This document shows positions 27,959 through 37,193 of a DNA stretch of 64,000 nucleotides, piece by piece. This stretch comes from Tolypothrix sp. FACHB-123. Its GTDB lineage: Bacteria > Cyanobacteriota > Cyanobacteriia > Cyanobacteriales > Nostocaceae. Location of the stretch: positions 62,001 through 126,000 of the forward strand of contig NZ_JACJRE010000016.1 in NCBI RefSeq assembly GCF_014697075.1. Reading direction: 5' to 3'. Made by a program: the position numbers and the translations under genes. Positions within the stretch are counted from its first letter, which is position 1. Each line of letters starts with the position of its first letter. The notes below the pieces were generated by a model that searched no databases, was not told the origin of the DNA, and saw only the letters and a list, made by a program, of their open reading frames with translations.

Positions 27959-28684
27959 ATGAGTCTAAATAGCCCTCTGGAGATTTCTCGATGGTCATTG
28001 GCAGCGTTATCAACGCAAATGTTTTGCTATTACGAGGATCGGATTCCCCATGATGCTAGTGTGTTAGTCGTTAGCAATCACCGCAGCTTTATGGATGCGT
28101 TGGTTTTAATGGCGGCGCTATCAACTCCAATCCGCTTTGCTTGCCATCATTACATGGGACAAGTACCAATTATGCGGGAATTGGTAACAGGTCAATTGGG
28201 GTGTTTTCCTTTAGAAGATACTCATAAACGCCAACAGAGCTTTTTTGCGCAATCGCAAATGCTGTTGCAGTCCAAACAGATGGTAGGGGTGTTTCCGGAA
28301 GGAACTAAACCAATGGTAAAATATACCCAGCCCCATCATGTTGGTGAATTTCAGCGAGGATTTGCGCATTTGGCATTGCGGGCACCTGTGAGAGACTTGG
28401 CGATTTTACCGATCGCGATCGCCTCTTTAGAAGAAGTCAACACCACATCTGTGCCTTTACGCCTATTAAGTGTCTTTGACCCAAGCGAAGCTTTGTTTAA
28501 TCAACCAGGTTGGCATCCCTTGGTTATCTATCGTCGAGTCGCAGTGTTAGTTGGTCGTCCTTATTGGATTAAGCCCCAACATCAAAAACAATATCAAGGA
28601 AAACAAGCGAAAAATGTTGTGGCTGAACTGACAGATAGCTGTCATGATGAAATCGCCCATTTACTTCGCCAAGGTTGTTATTAA
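27959..28684 (+). CDS. PlsC-like lysophospholipid acyltransferase
   Basis: A 241-aa acyltransferase of the LPLAT/PlsC superfamily. The catalytic HX4D box is NHRSFMD (H41-D46) and the substrate-binding box is VFPEGTKP near residue 110. It is distinct from the plsC beside fabD further along, with a different second half, so the acceptor could be another lysolipid, a diacylglycerol or an alcohol. No clear transmembrane helix is seen. I use the ATG at 27959 rather than the TTG at 27950. The next gene on the same strand is a hydrolase resembling the other half of plant phytyl ester synthases. Confidence 0.88.
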   Translation: MSLNSPLEISRWSLAALSTQMFCYYEDRIPHDASVLVVSNHRSFMDALVLMAALSTPIRFACHHYMGQVPIMRELVTGQLGCFPLEDTHKRQQSFFAQSQMLLQSKQMVGVFPEGTKPMVKYTQPHHVGEFQRGFAHLALRAPVRDLAILPIAIASLEEVNTTSVPLRLLSVFDPSEALFNQPGWHPLVIYRRVAVLVGRPYWIKPQHQKQYQGKQAKNVVAELTDSCHDEIAHLLRQGCY

Positions 28685-29037
28685 AATATCTCCGATTGTG
28701 GATGGTTCATCTCACCATCTACAAAATTATCGCGATTGCTCCTATAGATTAATTGCCTATCGATCGACCACAGTGCAATCTGTTTATTGATAGCACTCCC
28801 AAAAATTAAATGTCAAGGAGTTTTAAATTAATGAATTAATGAATTTTCTTAGCAATAATCTACACAATAATTGCACAATATATATGTATATTAATTTTTT
28901 TGTTTAAAGCTAAGATTTTTTGCCAAAAATGTATGTAATTTCACAAATTAACTGCAAACAAAGGCTCAAACTAACAAAATATTGAGCTTATACAAGATAA
29001 ATTTGATAAACATCACAAAATTAATTAAATTTGGAAA
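28685..29037. other. AT-rich spacer
   Basis: A 353-bp AT-rich gap between the acyltransferase and hydrolase genes, without ORF, strong hairpin or array. It is long for an operon spacer, so the hydrolase probably has its own promoter here. Confidence 0.5.
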
Positions 29038-29868
29038 ATGGTAGAAGTTGAGTTAAAGCCTTGTTTCCTAAGTCCTAAACGTATCCAGCCAGAATTTCCC
29101 CTATTTGTTTATTTGCCAGGAATGGACGGCACAGGTCAACTATTGCGATCGCAAACTGCGGGATTGGAAATGGGTTTTGATGTTCGCTGTTTAGCCATTC
29201 CTCGCCAAGATCTCACGACCTGGGAAGTACTTACCAATAATGTAGTTGACTTAATCCACACTGAACGCGGAAAAAACTCTCAAAGAGAGATTTATCTGTG
29301 TGGTGAGTCTTTTGGTGGCTGTTTAGCGATGAAAGTGGCGATTAAAGCACCCCAGTTATTTAAACGGGTGATTTTGATTAATCCTGCTTCTAGCTTTAAA
29401 TTGCGCCCTTGGTTTAACTGGGCTTCGCAGTTAACTTATTTAGTACATCCTTGGCTTTATGAGATTGGCGCACTGGGACTCTTACCATTTTTAGCATCTT
29501 TACAACGGATGACGCAGAGCGATCGCCAAGAATTACTCAAAAGTATGCGTTCCGTACCGCCAGAAACAATTATGTGGCGTTTAGCTTTATTGCGAGAGTT
29601 TGATGTCGAAGACGAAAAATTACGCCAATTGACACAACCAGTATTACTCATCGCCGGTTTTCAGGATCGGCTTTTACCTTCTGTAGAGGAAATAAGACGC
29701 TTAGTAAATATCTTCCCGAACAGCAAAATGGTAGTTTTACCTGAGAGTGGACATGCTTGCTTGCTAGAGAGTCAGACTAATCTCTATGAAATCTTGCGGG
29801 ATAATCAATTTTTGTCAAGTAACACCTTACTGAGTCAGGCGTTGAAAGTTGGAGATGCTGTTAGGTGA
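29038..29868 (+). CDS. Alpha/beta hydrolase, phytyl-ester-synthase-like
   Basis: A 276-aa alpha/beta hydrolase. The nucleophile elbow is GESFGG with S91, the acid is likely D in AGFQDRLLPS, and the base is H in ESGHACLLES. The opening YLPGMDGTGQLL and the string after the elbow (INPASSF) closely recall the N-terminal hydrolase half of plant phytyl ester synthases, as remembered from that family. Soluble. Substrate could be an acyl ester or acyl-ACP/galactolipid donor; this is inference. The start ATG has no strong ribosome binding site. Confidence 0.85.
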   Translation: MVEVELKPCFLSPKRIQPEFPLFVYLPGMDGTGQLLRSQTAGLEMGFDVRCLAIPRQDLTTWEVLTNNVVDLIHTERGKNSQREIYLCGESFGGCLAMKVAIKAPQLFKRVILINPASSFKLRPWFNWASQLTYLVHPWLYEIGALGLLPFLASLQRMTQSDRQELLKSMRSVPPETIMWRLALLREFDVEDEKLRQLTQPVLLIAGFQDRLLPSVEEIRRLVNIFPNSKMVVLPESGHACLLESQTNLYEILRDNQFLSSNTLLSQALKVGDAVR

Positions 29869-30829
29869 TAGCGTTTCTTTGTGAAGCTGACTGGTAAATA
29901 GTGTTGACGGTTGACGGATGACTGTTGACTGGAAGAAGAGATTTTTATGGGTGTTGGTGTACGCAGTTCATGACGACTGTTGGGAAAATAGGGGCTAGGG
30001 GTTAGGGAAGAGATATTTTTATCGCTTAATTGTGAGATTGTCTTGTGAATGGCTGCTTTGAATTATCTTTATCTGTTATTGCTTGGAGTGGTTGGTGTCT
30101 TCTGTGCGAGATGTTTTGCGTTGGCGGTTCATCTTGGAAAAATAAGTGCGTGAAATACCGAAATGAGTAAGTGTTAAGCCATTTCACTTGCGGAAAACAC
30201 CAAAATGAGTGCGTGAAACACCGAAATGAGTAAGTGTTAAGCCATTTCACTTGCGGAAAACACCAAAATGAGTGCGCGAAATACCGAAATGAGTAAGCGT
30301 TAAGCCATTTTGAGTAAGTGTTAAGGCGTTTCACTTGCGGAAAACACCAAAATGAGTAAGCATTTAAGCTTTTTAAGTAAGCGTTTTCGATAAATGAGTA
30401 AGCGAAAAGGTAAAATTAGTAAGTTTTTCGCTAAATTATGAAGTAATTTCCCTTTTGGATGATATAAATCTGTGTAATTATATTTTTTTGATGAAGATAC
30501 TAAAAAAGCGATTGACGCTGAAGTGACAGTTCACAGTTAACAGTCAACCGTCAACCGTCAACAATAGTAATAGAATATTTTTTTAGTTGGAAGTCCCTAA
30601 AACGCTGATATATGTTGGGTTTCGTTCTTCAACCCAACTTACACCTAATGCTGAAGCCTTCACTAGGAAGAAAAAAATTAATTTTTTGTGATGCTTACAT
30701 AAGCCATAAATTACATCGAATGGCTATAGTTGATGATTAACTAACGACTTATTCTTAGAGAAAGAGGTTAATTTTGGGCATCTTTGCTACAAACAAAATA
30801 GCAAGGCTTAACAATTAAGGTGCCCAGCA
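29869..30829. other. Repeat-rich intergenic region
   Basis: A 961-bp stretch without a convincing gene. It carries TTGACTG-type heptamers near 29905, GGGGCTA heptamers near 29990, the 63-bp tandem repeat at 30146-30440, another TGACTGT-type set near 30535-30562, and a hairpin GTTGGGTT/AACCCAAC at 30614-30638 that recurs at 44892-44963. The 102-codon minus-strand frame at 30026-30334 is a translation of the tandem repeat. Confidence 0.65.
30146..30440. repeat. 63-bp tandem repeat with degenerate tail
   Basis: Units beginning GAAATACCGAAATGAGTAAG or GAAACACCGAAATGAGTAAG start at 30152, 30215 and 30278, exactly 63 bp apart, and contain TTTCACTTGCGGAAAACACC. From about 30305 the array breaks into shorter pieces sharing ATGAGTAAGCG. 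Because 63 is a multiple of three, the minus strand stays open through the units. Confidence 0.9.
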
Positions 30830-31942
30830 ATGGCAGACAGACTGAAAATAAATCATCAAGTAAATAATTCTTCTCCCGATCATACAAAAAAAGATGAAAA
30901 ATCATTTTTAGAAACTTTTGCTGAAACTGTAAGTTGGGTAGCGAGAACAGCAGTTGATTTGGGAGGAAATTTTGTTAAGCAAACTCATAAGCTAATTGAA
31001 CAATCTACTCAAAATACCGGGAATTTAGTGAATAGCCTCGGTGAAAATTGGCTAATTCGTAAATTGTCTGGTGTCTTAAATCTCAATTGGTTGATTGGTG
31101 CTAGTACAAATGTCGATTTGCAAAAAGCCCAAGAAACAGTCAATAAACTAAAACAGCAGTATCCCCAAGAATCACCTAGTCAAATTGCCCACCGCATCAT
31201 GGTAGAAAAAGCTGCTAAAGCTGGTGGAATTGGCTTAGCTACTAGTATTTTGCCAGGAATAGCAGCAGCTTTATTAGCCATTGATTTGGCGGCGACAACA
31301 GAATTGCAATCAGAAATGCTGTATCAAATTGCCGCCGCCTACGGATTAGATTTAAAAGATTCAGCGCGCAAGGGTGAAGTGTTGGCAATTTTTGGTTTAG
31401 CTTTGGGAGGTAGTCGTTTATTGAAAGCTGCGGGTTTAGGCTTGCTGCGAAATGTACCCTTTGCTGGTGCTGCGATCGCAGTTAGTTCTAATGCAACAAT
31501 GATTTATTCTCTGGGGTATGCTGCTTGTCGATTTTACGAAGCCAAGTTAGATGAATCTACGTCTCTCAATTCGCCAGAGACATTAAATACATTAAAACAA
31601 CAAAGTGAAAAATACTTAGAAACCGCGATCGCTCAAGAAGCGGTAATGGATCAAATTTTAGTCCACATGATCCTCGCCAGCCACCCTGACAAAACCTGGG
31701 CGGAAATTCTCCCAGAATTAAAAGCCATTAACCTGAGTGAGAATTCATTAACTGCGATCGCCCAGAATATCAAATCGCCCCAACCTTTAGATAGCCTGCT
31801 GAATCAACTCAATCGTGATTTTGCCATTCCCTTATTAGCCCAGTGTCAAAAAATTGCCCATATTAACGGTGAAACTACAGAAGTAGAACAGAATATCATT
31901 GACGCGATCGCAAAGAAATTTGATATTGGGCATAGGGCATAG
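30830..31942 (+). CDS. EcsC-like protein
   Basis: A 370-aa protein. The N-terminal ~85 residues are polar; the middle (about 130-250) alternates hydrophobic and amphipathic helices: AAKAGGIGLATSILPGIAAALLAIDLAATTELQ in pieces, then MLYQIAAAYGLDLKDSARKGEVLAI. This glycine-rich helix followed by a D and an 'iA.aYG.d' segment is the pattern I associate with the EcsC family, whose biochemical role is unclear. The C-terminus (260-370) is soluble and helical. No signal peptide. It stands alone, followed by a composite repeat. Family assignment is moderate. Confidence 0.75.
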   Translation: MADRLKINHQVNNSSPDHTKKDEKSFLETFAETVSWVARTAVDLGGNFVKQTHKLIEQSTQNTGNLVNSLGENWLIRKLSGVLNLNWLIGASTNVDLQKAQETVNKLKQQYPQESPSQIAHRIMVEKAAKAGGIGLATSILPGIAAALLAIDLAATTELQSEMLYQIAAAYGLDLKDSARKGEVLAIFGLALGGSRLLKAAGLGLLRNVPFAGAAIAVSSNATMIYSLGYAACRFYEAKLDESTSLNSPETLNTLKQQSEKYLETAIAQEAVMDQILVHMILASHPDKTWAEILPELKAINLSENSLTAIAQNIKSPQPLDSLLNQLNRDFAIPLLAQCQKIAHINGETTEVEQNIIDAIAKKFDIGHRA

Positions 31943-32118
31943 GGCATTGAAACAATTTTGGATTTTGGATTTTGGATTTTAGATTGGAATCCAAAAGACG
32001 CTCGCGGACTCGCTCTAAGCGAAGCTATGCCGTTCGCGTAGCGTCTCCGATAGGAGAAGGCTTTACGCTACGCTAACGCAAATCTAAAATCTAAAATTCC
32101 TTGTCCCCCTTGTCCCCT
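31928..32118. repeat. Composite repeat: heptamers flanking GC-rich palindromes
   Basis: AGGGCAT heptamers, TTTTGGA heptamers (31956-31985), the core AAAAGACGCTCGCGGACT with several GC-rich inverted repeats (TTCGCGTAGCGTCTCC among them), then inverted-sense AAATCTA heptamers (32080-32098) and a TTGTCCCCC run. It is the second, longer copy of the module at 16702-16836. Confidence 0.85.
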
Positions 32119-32199
32119 TCCCTAGCCTCTAATCTTTCTAAGCACGAATAGAGAATTTTAAGCAATACTGGTACAAGAAGTTTTACACAAAATCCCAAA

Positions 32200-33672
32200 A
32201 TGGTAATTAGAGCGAGTGATACCTCTCTGTTGGAGTGGACAGGAGATACTTTAGCAATTGGCTTATTTGAAGATGGCGTAGAGTTAACTGGCGAATTGGC
32301 GACTTTAGATAGTAAATTTGCCGGGATTTTGAAAGAACTTATTGCCGAAGAAGAATTTAAGGGTAAAGCCAATAGCACTATTTTTACGCGGATAGCTGCT
32401 AGTACTCCTGTAAAAAAAGTGATTTTGGTGGGTTTGGGAAAAGCTGACTCACTGAAGGTAGATGGTTTGCGACGCGCAGCTGCGGCTGTTGGGCGAGTAG
32501 CGAAGAAGCAAAAAACTAAAGTTTTAGGTTTTAGTTTTCCATTATGGAACAACGATCCGGCGATAACTGCCCAAGCGATCGCGGAAGGTGTACAACTGGC
32601 GCTGTATCAAGATACCCGCTTTAAGTCGGAATCTGAAGATAAACCATCACAAGTGGAAACAGTAGATTTACTAGGATTCGGCGGACAAGAAGCCGCTATT
32701 ACCAAAGCAAATCAAATAGTTTCAGGGGTAATTTTAGCTAGAGAATTAGTAGCAGCCCCAGCCAATGCGGTAACACCGATTACAATGGCGGAAACTGCGC
32801 AAGCGATCGCCAAAGACTACGGTTTGCAACTGCAAATTTTAGAAAAGGAAGATTGTGAAAAGTTAGGTATGGGTGCTTTTTTAGGCGTCGCCCAAGCTTC
32901 CGATTTGCCACCAAAATTTATTCACCTAACTTATAAGCCAGAAGGCACACCCACACGCAAATTAGCAATTATTGGTAAAGGCTTAACCTTCGACTCCGGC
33001 GGACTCAACATTAAAGGCGCTGGTAGCGGGATTGAAACTATGAAAATTGATATGGGTGGAGCCGCCGCCACCTTAGGTGCAGCCAAAGCCATTGCCCAAT
33101 TAAAGCCGAGTGTCGAAGTACACTTTATTTCCGCCGTCACCGAAAATATGATTAGCGGTAAAGCAATGCATCCAGGTGACGTTCTCAAAGCTTCCAATGG
33201 CAAAACCATTGAAGTTAATAACACCGATGCAGAAGGACGTTTAACCCTTGCTGATGCTTTAGTCTATGCCGATAAAATAGGCGTAGATGCGATCGTTGAC
33301 TTAGCCACACTTACTGGTGCTAATGTTATCGCCTTAGGTGATGATATTGCTGGTTTATTTACTCCCGATGATGGTGTCGCTACCCAGCTAGAAAAAGCCG
33401 CAGCCAACACCGGCGAAAAGATTTGGCGGATGCCAATGGAAGAAAAATATTTTGAAGGGCTAAAGTCTGGCATTGCCGACATGAAAAATACCGGGCCCCG
33501 TCCCGGCGGCGCAATTACAGCTGCTTTATTCCTCAAACAATTTGTTAAAGACACCCCTTGGGCACACTTAGATATTGCTGGCCCCGTATGGTCAGATAAA
33601 GAAAACGGCTACAACGGCCCCGGTGCCACAGGTTTCGGTGTCAGAACCCTCGTTGACTGGGTATTGAGTTAG
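32200..33672 (+). CDS. pepA: Leucyl aminopeptidase (M17)
   Basis: A 490-aa cytosolic aminopeptidase A of family M17, a hexameric two-metal enzyme that removes N-terminal residues from peptides; some homologues also bind DNA. The family signature [14 protein letters not shown] is present, as are metal/catalytic segments [11 protein letters not shown] and MKIDMGGAA. The N-terminal macro-like domain occupies about residues 1-170. Full length, ATG start. A heptamer array begins at the stop codon. Confidence 0.96.
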   Translation: MVIRASDTSLLEWTGDTLAIGLFEDGVELTGELATLDSKFAGILKELIAEEEFKGKANSTIFTRIAASTPVKKVILVGLGKADSLKVDGLRRAAAAVGRVAKKQKTKVLGFSFPLWNNDPAITAQAIAEGVQLALYQDTRFKSESEDKPSQVETVDLLGFGGQEAAITKANQIVSGVILARELVAAPANAVTPITMAETAQAIAKDYGLQLQILEKEDCEKLGMGAFLGVAQASDLPPKFIHLTYKPEGTPTRKLAIIGKGLTFDSGGLNIKGAGSGIETMKIDMGGAAATLGAAKAIAQLKPSVEVHFISAVTENMISGKAMHPGDVLKASNGKTIEVNNTDAEGRLTLADALVYADKIGVDAIVDLATLTGANVIALGDDIAGLFTPDDGVATQLEKAAANTGEKIWRMPMEEKYFEGLKSGIADMKNTGPRPGGAITAALFLKQFVKDTPWAHLDIAGPVWSDKENGYNGPGATGFGVRTLVDWVLS

Positions 33673-33710
33673 GGCATTGGGCATGGGGCATTGGGCATTG
33701 GGCATTGGGC
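33672..33710. repeat. STRR heptamer array, TTGGGCA/TGGGGCA
   Basis: Five tandem heptamers starting at the last base of pepA. The remaining spacer to 33942 holds a TCCTTGTCC run and the likely plsX promoter. Confidence 0.9.
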
Positions 33711-33942
33711 AAAGACGTGATTCATCGCGTCTCTACAATTGTCATTCATCTCCCTTGTCCTCCTTGTCCTCCTTGTCCCCCTGCCCCCTGCCTCCAATCC
33801 CCCCACACACCACCAATTCATGTTATGTTGGGCTTGCCACAAGCTCTTGCGTAGTAGGCAGAGTAATTTGGCAGTCTAAAGTTCCGATTTTTCGGTACAA
33901 GCCATCTGGTAAAATTTGTAAGGTTTCTAAAAGCTCTAAGCA

Positions 33943-34968
33943 ATGGGATCGACTGGCGTAAGGATCGCAATTGACGCAATGGGAGGGGATCATGCACCCG
34001 CTGAAATCGTAGCTGGCGCAATACGAGCACGAGAAGAATTGGGTGTAAAAGTCCTGTTGGTGGGTGATCCCCAACAAATTGAAGCTGCCCTGCCGCCAAA
34101 AACCAACATGGCGGAGGTAGAGATCGTTCCTGCTGAGGATGCGATCGCAATGGATGAGGAGCCTTTAAACGCGGTTAGGCGCAAACGTAAGGCTTCAATT
34201 AATGTGGCGATGGATCTAGTCAAACAACAGCAAGCTGATGCAGTGTTCTCAGCCGGACACTCTGGGGCTGCTATGGCTTCTGCTTTGCTGCGTCTAGGAC
34301 GATTGCCGGGAATTGACCGCCCCGCAATTGGCACAGTTTTTCCCACAATTAAAGCTGGCAAACCAGTACTAATACTTGATGTGGGTGCCAATGTAGACTG
34401 CCGACCAAAATTTTTAGAGCAGTTTGCTGTGATGGGTTCTGCCTACAGTAAGTATGTGCTGGGTACAGCCGAACCAAAAGTAGGTTTATTGAACATCGGC
34501 GAAGAAGACACCAAAGGTAATGAAGTAGCTTTGCGTGCTCATCAACTCCTGCGGGAAAATACCCAAATATCTTTTATTGGGAATGCCGAAGGGCGTGATG
34601 TGCTTTCAGGCGACTTTGATGTGATTGTTTGTGATGGTTTCGTCGGCAATGTTCTATTGAAATTTGCTGAAGCCGTAGGCGGCGTGATTTTGCAAATTCT
34701 TCGGGAAGAATTACCCCAAGGGTTGCACGGTCAAATCGGTACAGCAATTTTAAAACCCAACCTCAAACGAATTAAGCAGCGCATGGATCACGCAGAACAT
34801 GGCGGTGCTTTGCTCTTAGGCGTGGACGGAGTTTGCTTAATTGGTCACGGTAGCTCACAAGCACCTTCAGTTTTTAATGCAGTTCGCATGGCCAAAGAAG
34901 CTGTAGACAATCAAGTGCTACAACGACTTCGGTCTCAATATGAAGCCCTACAGCGTGATAGTGATTAG
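33943..34968 (+). CDS. plsX: Phosphate acyltransferase PlsX
   Basis: A 341-aa enzyme making acyl-phosphate from acyl-ACP, the acyl donor step of phospholipid synthesis. It shows the N-terminal IAIDAMGGDHAP, FSAGHSGAAMASALLRLGR in two steps, and LLNIGEEDTKGNE motifs of the family. Full length and cytosolic, acting at the membrane. It is the first gene of the lipid cluster plsX-fabH-fabD-plsC, an order shared by other cyanobacteria. Confidence 0.97.
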   Translation: MGSTGVRIAIDAMGGDHAPAEIVAGAIRAREELGVKVLLVGDPQQIEAALPPKTNMAEVEIVPAEDAIAMDEEPLNAVRRKRKASINVAMDLVKQQQADAVFSAGHSGAAMASALLRLGRLPGIDRPAIGTVFPTIKAGKPVLILDVGANVDCRPKFLEQFAVMGSAYSKYVLGTAEPKVGLLNIGEEDTKGNEVALRAHQLLRENTQISFIGNAEGRDVLSGDFDVIVCDGFVGNVLLKFAEAVGGVILQILREELPQGLHGQIGTAILKPNLKRIKQRMDHAEHGGALLLGVDGVCLIGHGSSQAPSVFNAVRMAKEAVDNQVLQRLRSQYEALQRDSD

Positions 34969-35087
34969 CAATCAGCCACAAACAGCAATACAAATCACAA
35001 AAAAGGTGATTAGTCAATGGCTAATAGCTAATGGCTAATGATTACTAATGACTAACAGCTGATAGGTGAGATTTCGGGAGACAAGGA

Positions 35088-36080
35088 GTGCATAAGTTAG
35101 GCATAGCAATTACCGGAAGTGGCTCGGCAGTACCAGAAACTTCCCTAGCAAATGAAGCGCTAACCGCACTGGTGGAAACATCCGACGAATGGATTACCAC
35201 CAGGACAGGAATTCGCCAAAGACGGGTGGCTCTGCCAACAGAGTCTTTGAGTTTACTGGCAGCTAAAGCCAGTCGTCAAGCGATCGCCGAAGCGGGCATC
35301 ACCCCAGAAGATGTAGACTTAATTTTATTGGCAACTTCTACCCCTGACGATTTATTTGGCAGTGCTTGTCAAATCCAGGCGGAATTAGGAGCGACCAAAG
35401 CCGTAGCTTTTGACTTAACTGCTGCCTGTTCTGGCTTTGTATTTGGACTAGTAACTGCTGCCCAATACATTAGAACTGGCGTATATCAAAATGTACTTTT
35501 GATCGGGGCAGACATCCTCTCTCGTTGGGTAGATTGGCAAGACCGCCGCACCTGTGTATTGTTTGGTGATGGCGCAGGGGCAGTAGTATTGCAAGCTAAT
35601 GAAAGCGATCGCTTGCTAGGATTTACACTCAAAAGTGATGGCAGTCAAAACCACTACCTGAATCTCGCCTATCAAGCTGCTGCTAAAGAACTAATTCCTG
35701 GCGTTAATATCAGCCAAGGTAAATATCATCCCATCACGATGAACGGCAAAGAAGTCTATCGCTTTGCCGTGCAAAAAGTGCCAGAAGTCATCGATAAAAC
35801 CTTATTTCAGGCCAACCTCACCATCGACCAAATAGATTGGCTAGTCTTACACCAAGCCAACCAACGGATTTTGGATGCGGTTGCTCAACGTCTTAATATT
35901 CCCAACGATAAAGTTATTAGTAATCTCGCCAATTATGGCAACACCTCCGCCGCCTCCATACCTATTGCCTTAGACGAAGCTGTGCGGCAAGGTAAAATCA
36001 AACCCAATGACACAATAGCTGTATCCGGCTTTGGCGCTGGACTAACATGGGGTGCAGCAATATTCCAGTGGGGAAGATAA
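35088..36080 (+). CDS. fabH: 3-oxoacyl-ACP synthase III
   Basis: A 330-aa condensing enzyme that starts fatty acid synthesis by joining acetyl-CoA and malonyl-ACP. The catalytic triad is visible: C114 in TAACSGF, H255 in LHQANQR and N285 in NYGNTSA. Full length. The start is GTG at 35088, the only one available because an in-frame TGA lies just upstream; GGGAG seven bases before it is the likely ribosome binding site. Second gene of the lipid cluster. Confidence 0.97.
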   Translation: MHKLGIAITGSGSAVPETSLANEALTALVETSDEWITTRTGIRQRRVALPTESLSLLAAKASRQAIAEAGITPEDVDLILLATSTPDDLFGSACQIQAELGATKAVAFDLTAACSGFVFGLVTAAQYIRTGVYQNVLLIGADILSRWVDWQDRRTCVLFGDGAGAVVLQANESDRLLGFTLKSDGSQNHYLNLAYQAAAKELIPGVNISQGKYHPITMNGKEVYRFAVQKVPEVIDKTLFQANLTIDQIDWLVLHQANQRILDAVAQRLNIPNDKVISNLANYGNTSAASIPIALDEAVRQGKIKPNDTIAVSGFGAGLTWGAAIFQWGR

Positions 36081-36090
36081 AGATAAACAA

Positions 36091-36160
36091 TTAAAAATTC
36101 AAAATGCAAAATTCAAAAATTGGATTCTTCATTTTGAATTTTTAATTTTGAATTTGAATT
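36091..36160. repeat. AT-rich inverted heptamer repeat between fabH and fabD
   Basis: AAAATTC/AAAATGC heptamers (36093-36119) face inverted TTTTGAA heptamers (36131-36158) around a short centre, so the 99-bp fabH-fabD spacer can fold into a long AT-rich hairpin. Confidence 0.75.
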
Positions 36161-36179
36161 AGAGCGAAGCGACTGACCA

Positions 36180-37061
36180 ATGACTAAAACTGCATGGGTG
36201 TTTCCCGGACAAGGTTCCCAAGCCACAGGAATGGGAATAGATTTATTAGATATCCCTTTGGCTAAAGAAAGATTTGCCGAAGCTGAGAATATATTAGGCT
36301 GGTCTGTAATCGAAAAGTGCCAAAGTGAAGCCGAAGAGTTATCACGCACTCTCTACACCCAGCCTTGTCTCTATGTAGTAGAAACCATTCTTGCTGACTT
36401 AATTCGGGAACGGGGACAACAGCCAGATTTAGTTGCCGGTCACAGTTTAGGCGAATACATAGCCCTTTATGTTGCAGGTGTATTTGGTTGGGCTGAAGGC
36501 TTACGTCTAGTCAAGCGGCGTGCTGAACTCATGGATAGCGTTTCCGGGGGAATGATGGCGGCGCTGATGAACTTTGACCGCGAACAATTAGATACAGTTA
36601 TCGCCGCTACCCCTGATGCAGTCCTAGCCAATGATAACAGCCCCGCCCAAGTCGTCATTTCTGGGACTCCAGACGCCGTACAAAAGGTAATGTCTGAAGT
36701 TAAAGCCAAACGCGCCATCCCGTTAAAAGTTTCCGGTGCATTTCACTCCCCCTTAATGGAAGCAGCTTCTCAAGAATTCCAAGAAATTCTCGCATCTGTA
36801 GAATTCCAACCAGCTAACGTCCCCGTAATTTCCAACGTCGAACCTGCACCTACAGTTGAGCCAGAAAATTTAAAACAACGCCTCATCAATCAAATGACTG
36901 GTTCAGTAAGATGGCGAGAAATTTCCTTACTGCTTCCCACCATTGGTATTGAGAAAGTATTAGAAATCGGCCCTGGTAACGTGCTAACTGGTTTAATTAA
37001 ACGTACCACCTCTGATTTAAGCTTAGAAAATATTCGTAACGCCTCTGAGTTGCCTAGTTAG
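36180..37061 (+). CDS. fabD: Malonyl-CoA:ACP transacylase
   Basis: A 293-aa acyltransferase that loads malonyl groups onto ACP for elongation. The nucleophile is S89 in GHSLGEY and the catalytic histidine is H189 in GAFHSPLM; the opening VFPGQGSQATGMG is the oxyanion-loop motif. Full length. Third gene of the lipid cluster; the spacer to plsC is filled by heptamer arrays. Confidence 0.97.
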   Translation: MTKTAWVFPGQGSQATGMGIDLLDIPLAKERFAEAENILGWSVIEKCQSEAEELSRTLYTQPCLYVVETILADLIRERGQQPDLVAGHSLGEYIALYVAGVFGWAEGLRLVKRRAELMDSVSGGMMAALMNFDREQLDTVIAATPDAVLANDNSPAQVVISGTPDAVQKVMSEVKAKRAIPLKVSGAFHSPLMEAASQEFQEILASVEFQPANVPVISNVEPAPTVEPENLKQRLINQMTGSVRWREISLLLPTIGIEKVLEIGPGNVLTGLIKRTTSDLSLENIRNASELPS

Positions 37062-37190
37062 GGGCTAGGGTCTAGGGGCTAGGGGCTAGGGAAGGGAGAT
37101 AGGGGAGAAATTATTCTTGCCCAATGCCCAATGCCCCATGCCCCATGCCCCATGCCCCATGCCCAATGCCCAATGCCCAATGCCCAATGA
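37061..37190. repeat. Two STRR arrays between fabD and plsC
   Basis: Four GGGGCTA-type heptamers (37061-37091) and about ten TGCCCAA/TGCCCCA heptamers (37119-37190) fill the spacer almost to the plsC start codon, leaving little room for a normal ribosome binding site. Confidence 0.9.
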
Positions 37191-37193
37191 AAA

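Noticed and set aside
30026-30334. 102-codon minus-strand frame rich in aromatic residues
   Set aside because: It is the translation of the 63-bp tandem repeat; no ribosome binding site and unlike any known protein.
33677-33961. 94-codon plus-strand frame between pepA and plsX
   Set aside because: Begins inside a heptamer array and continues through a TCCTTGTCC repeat into the plsX start.
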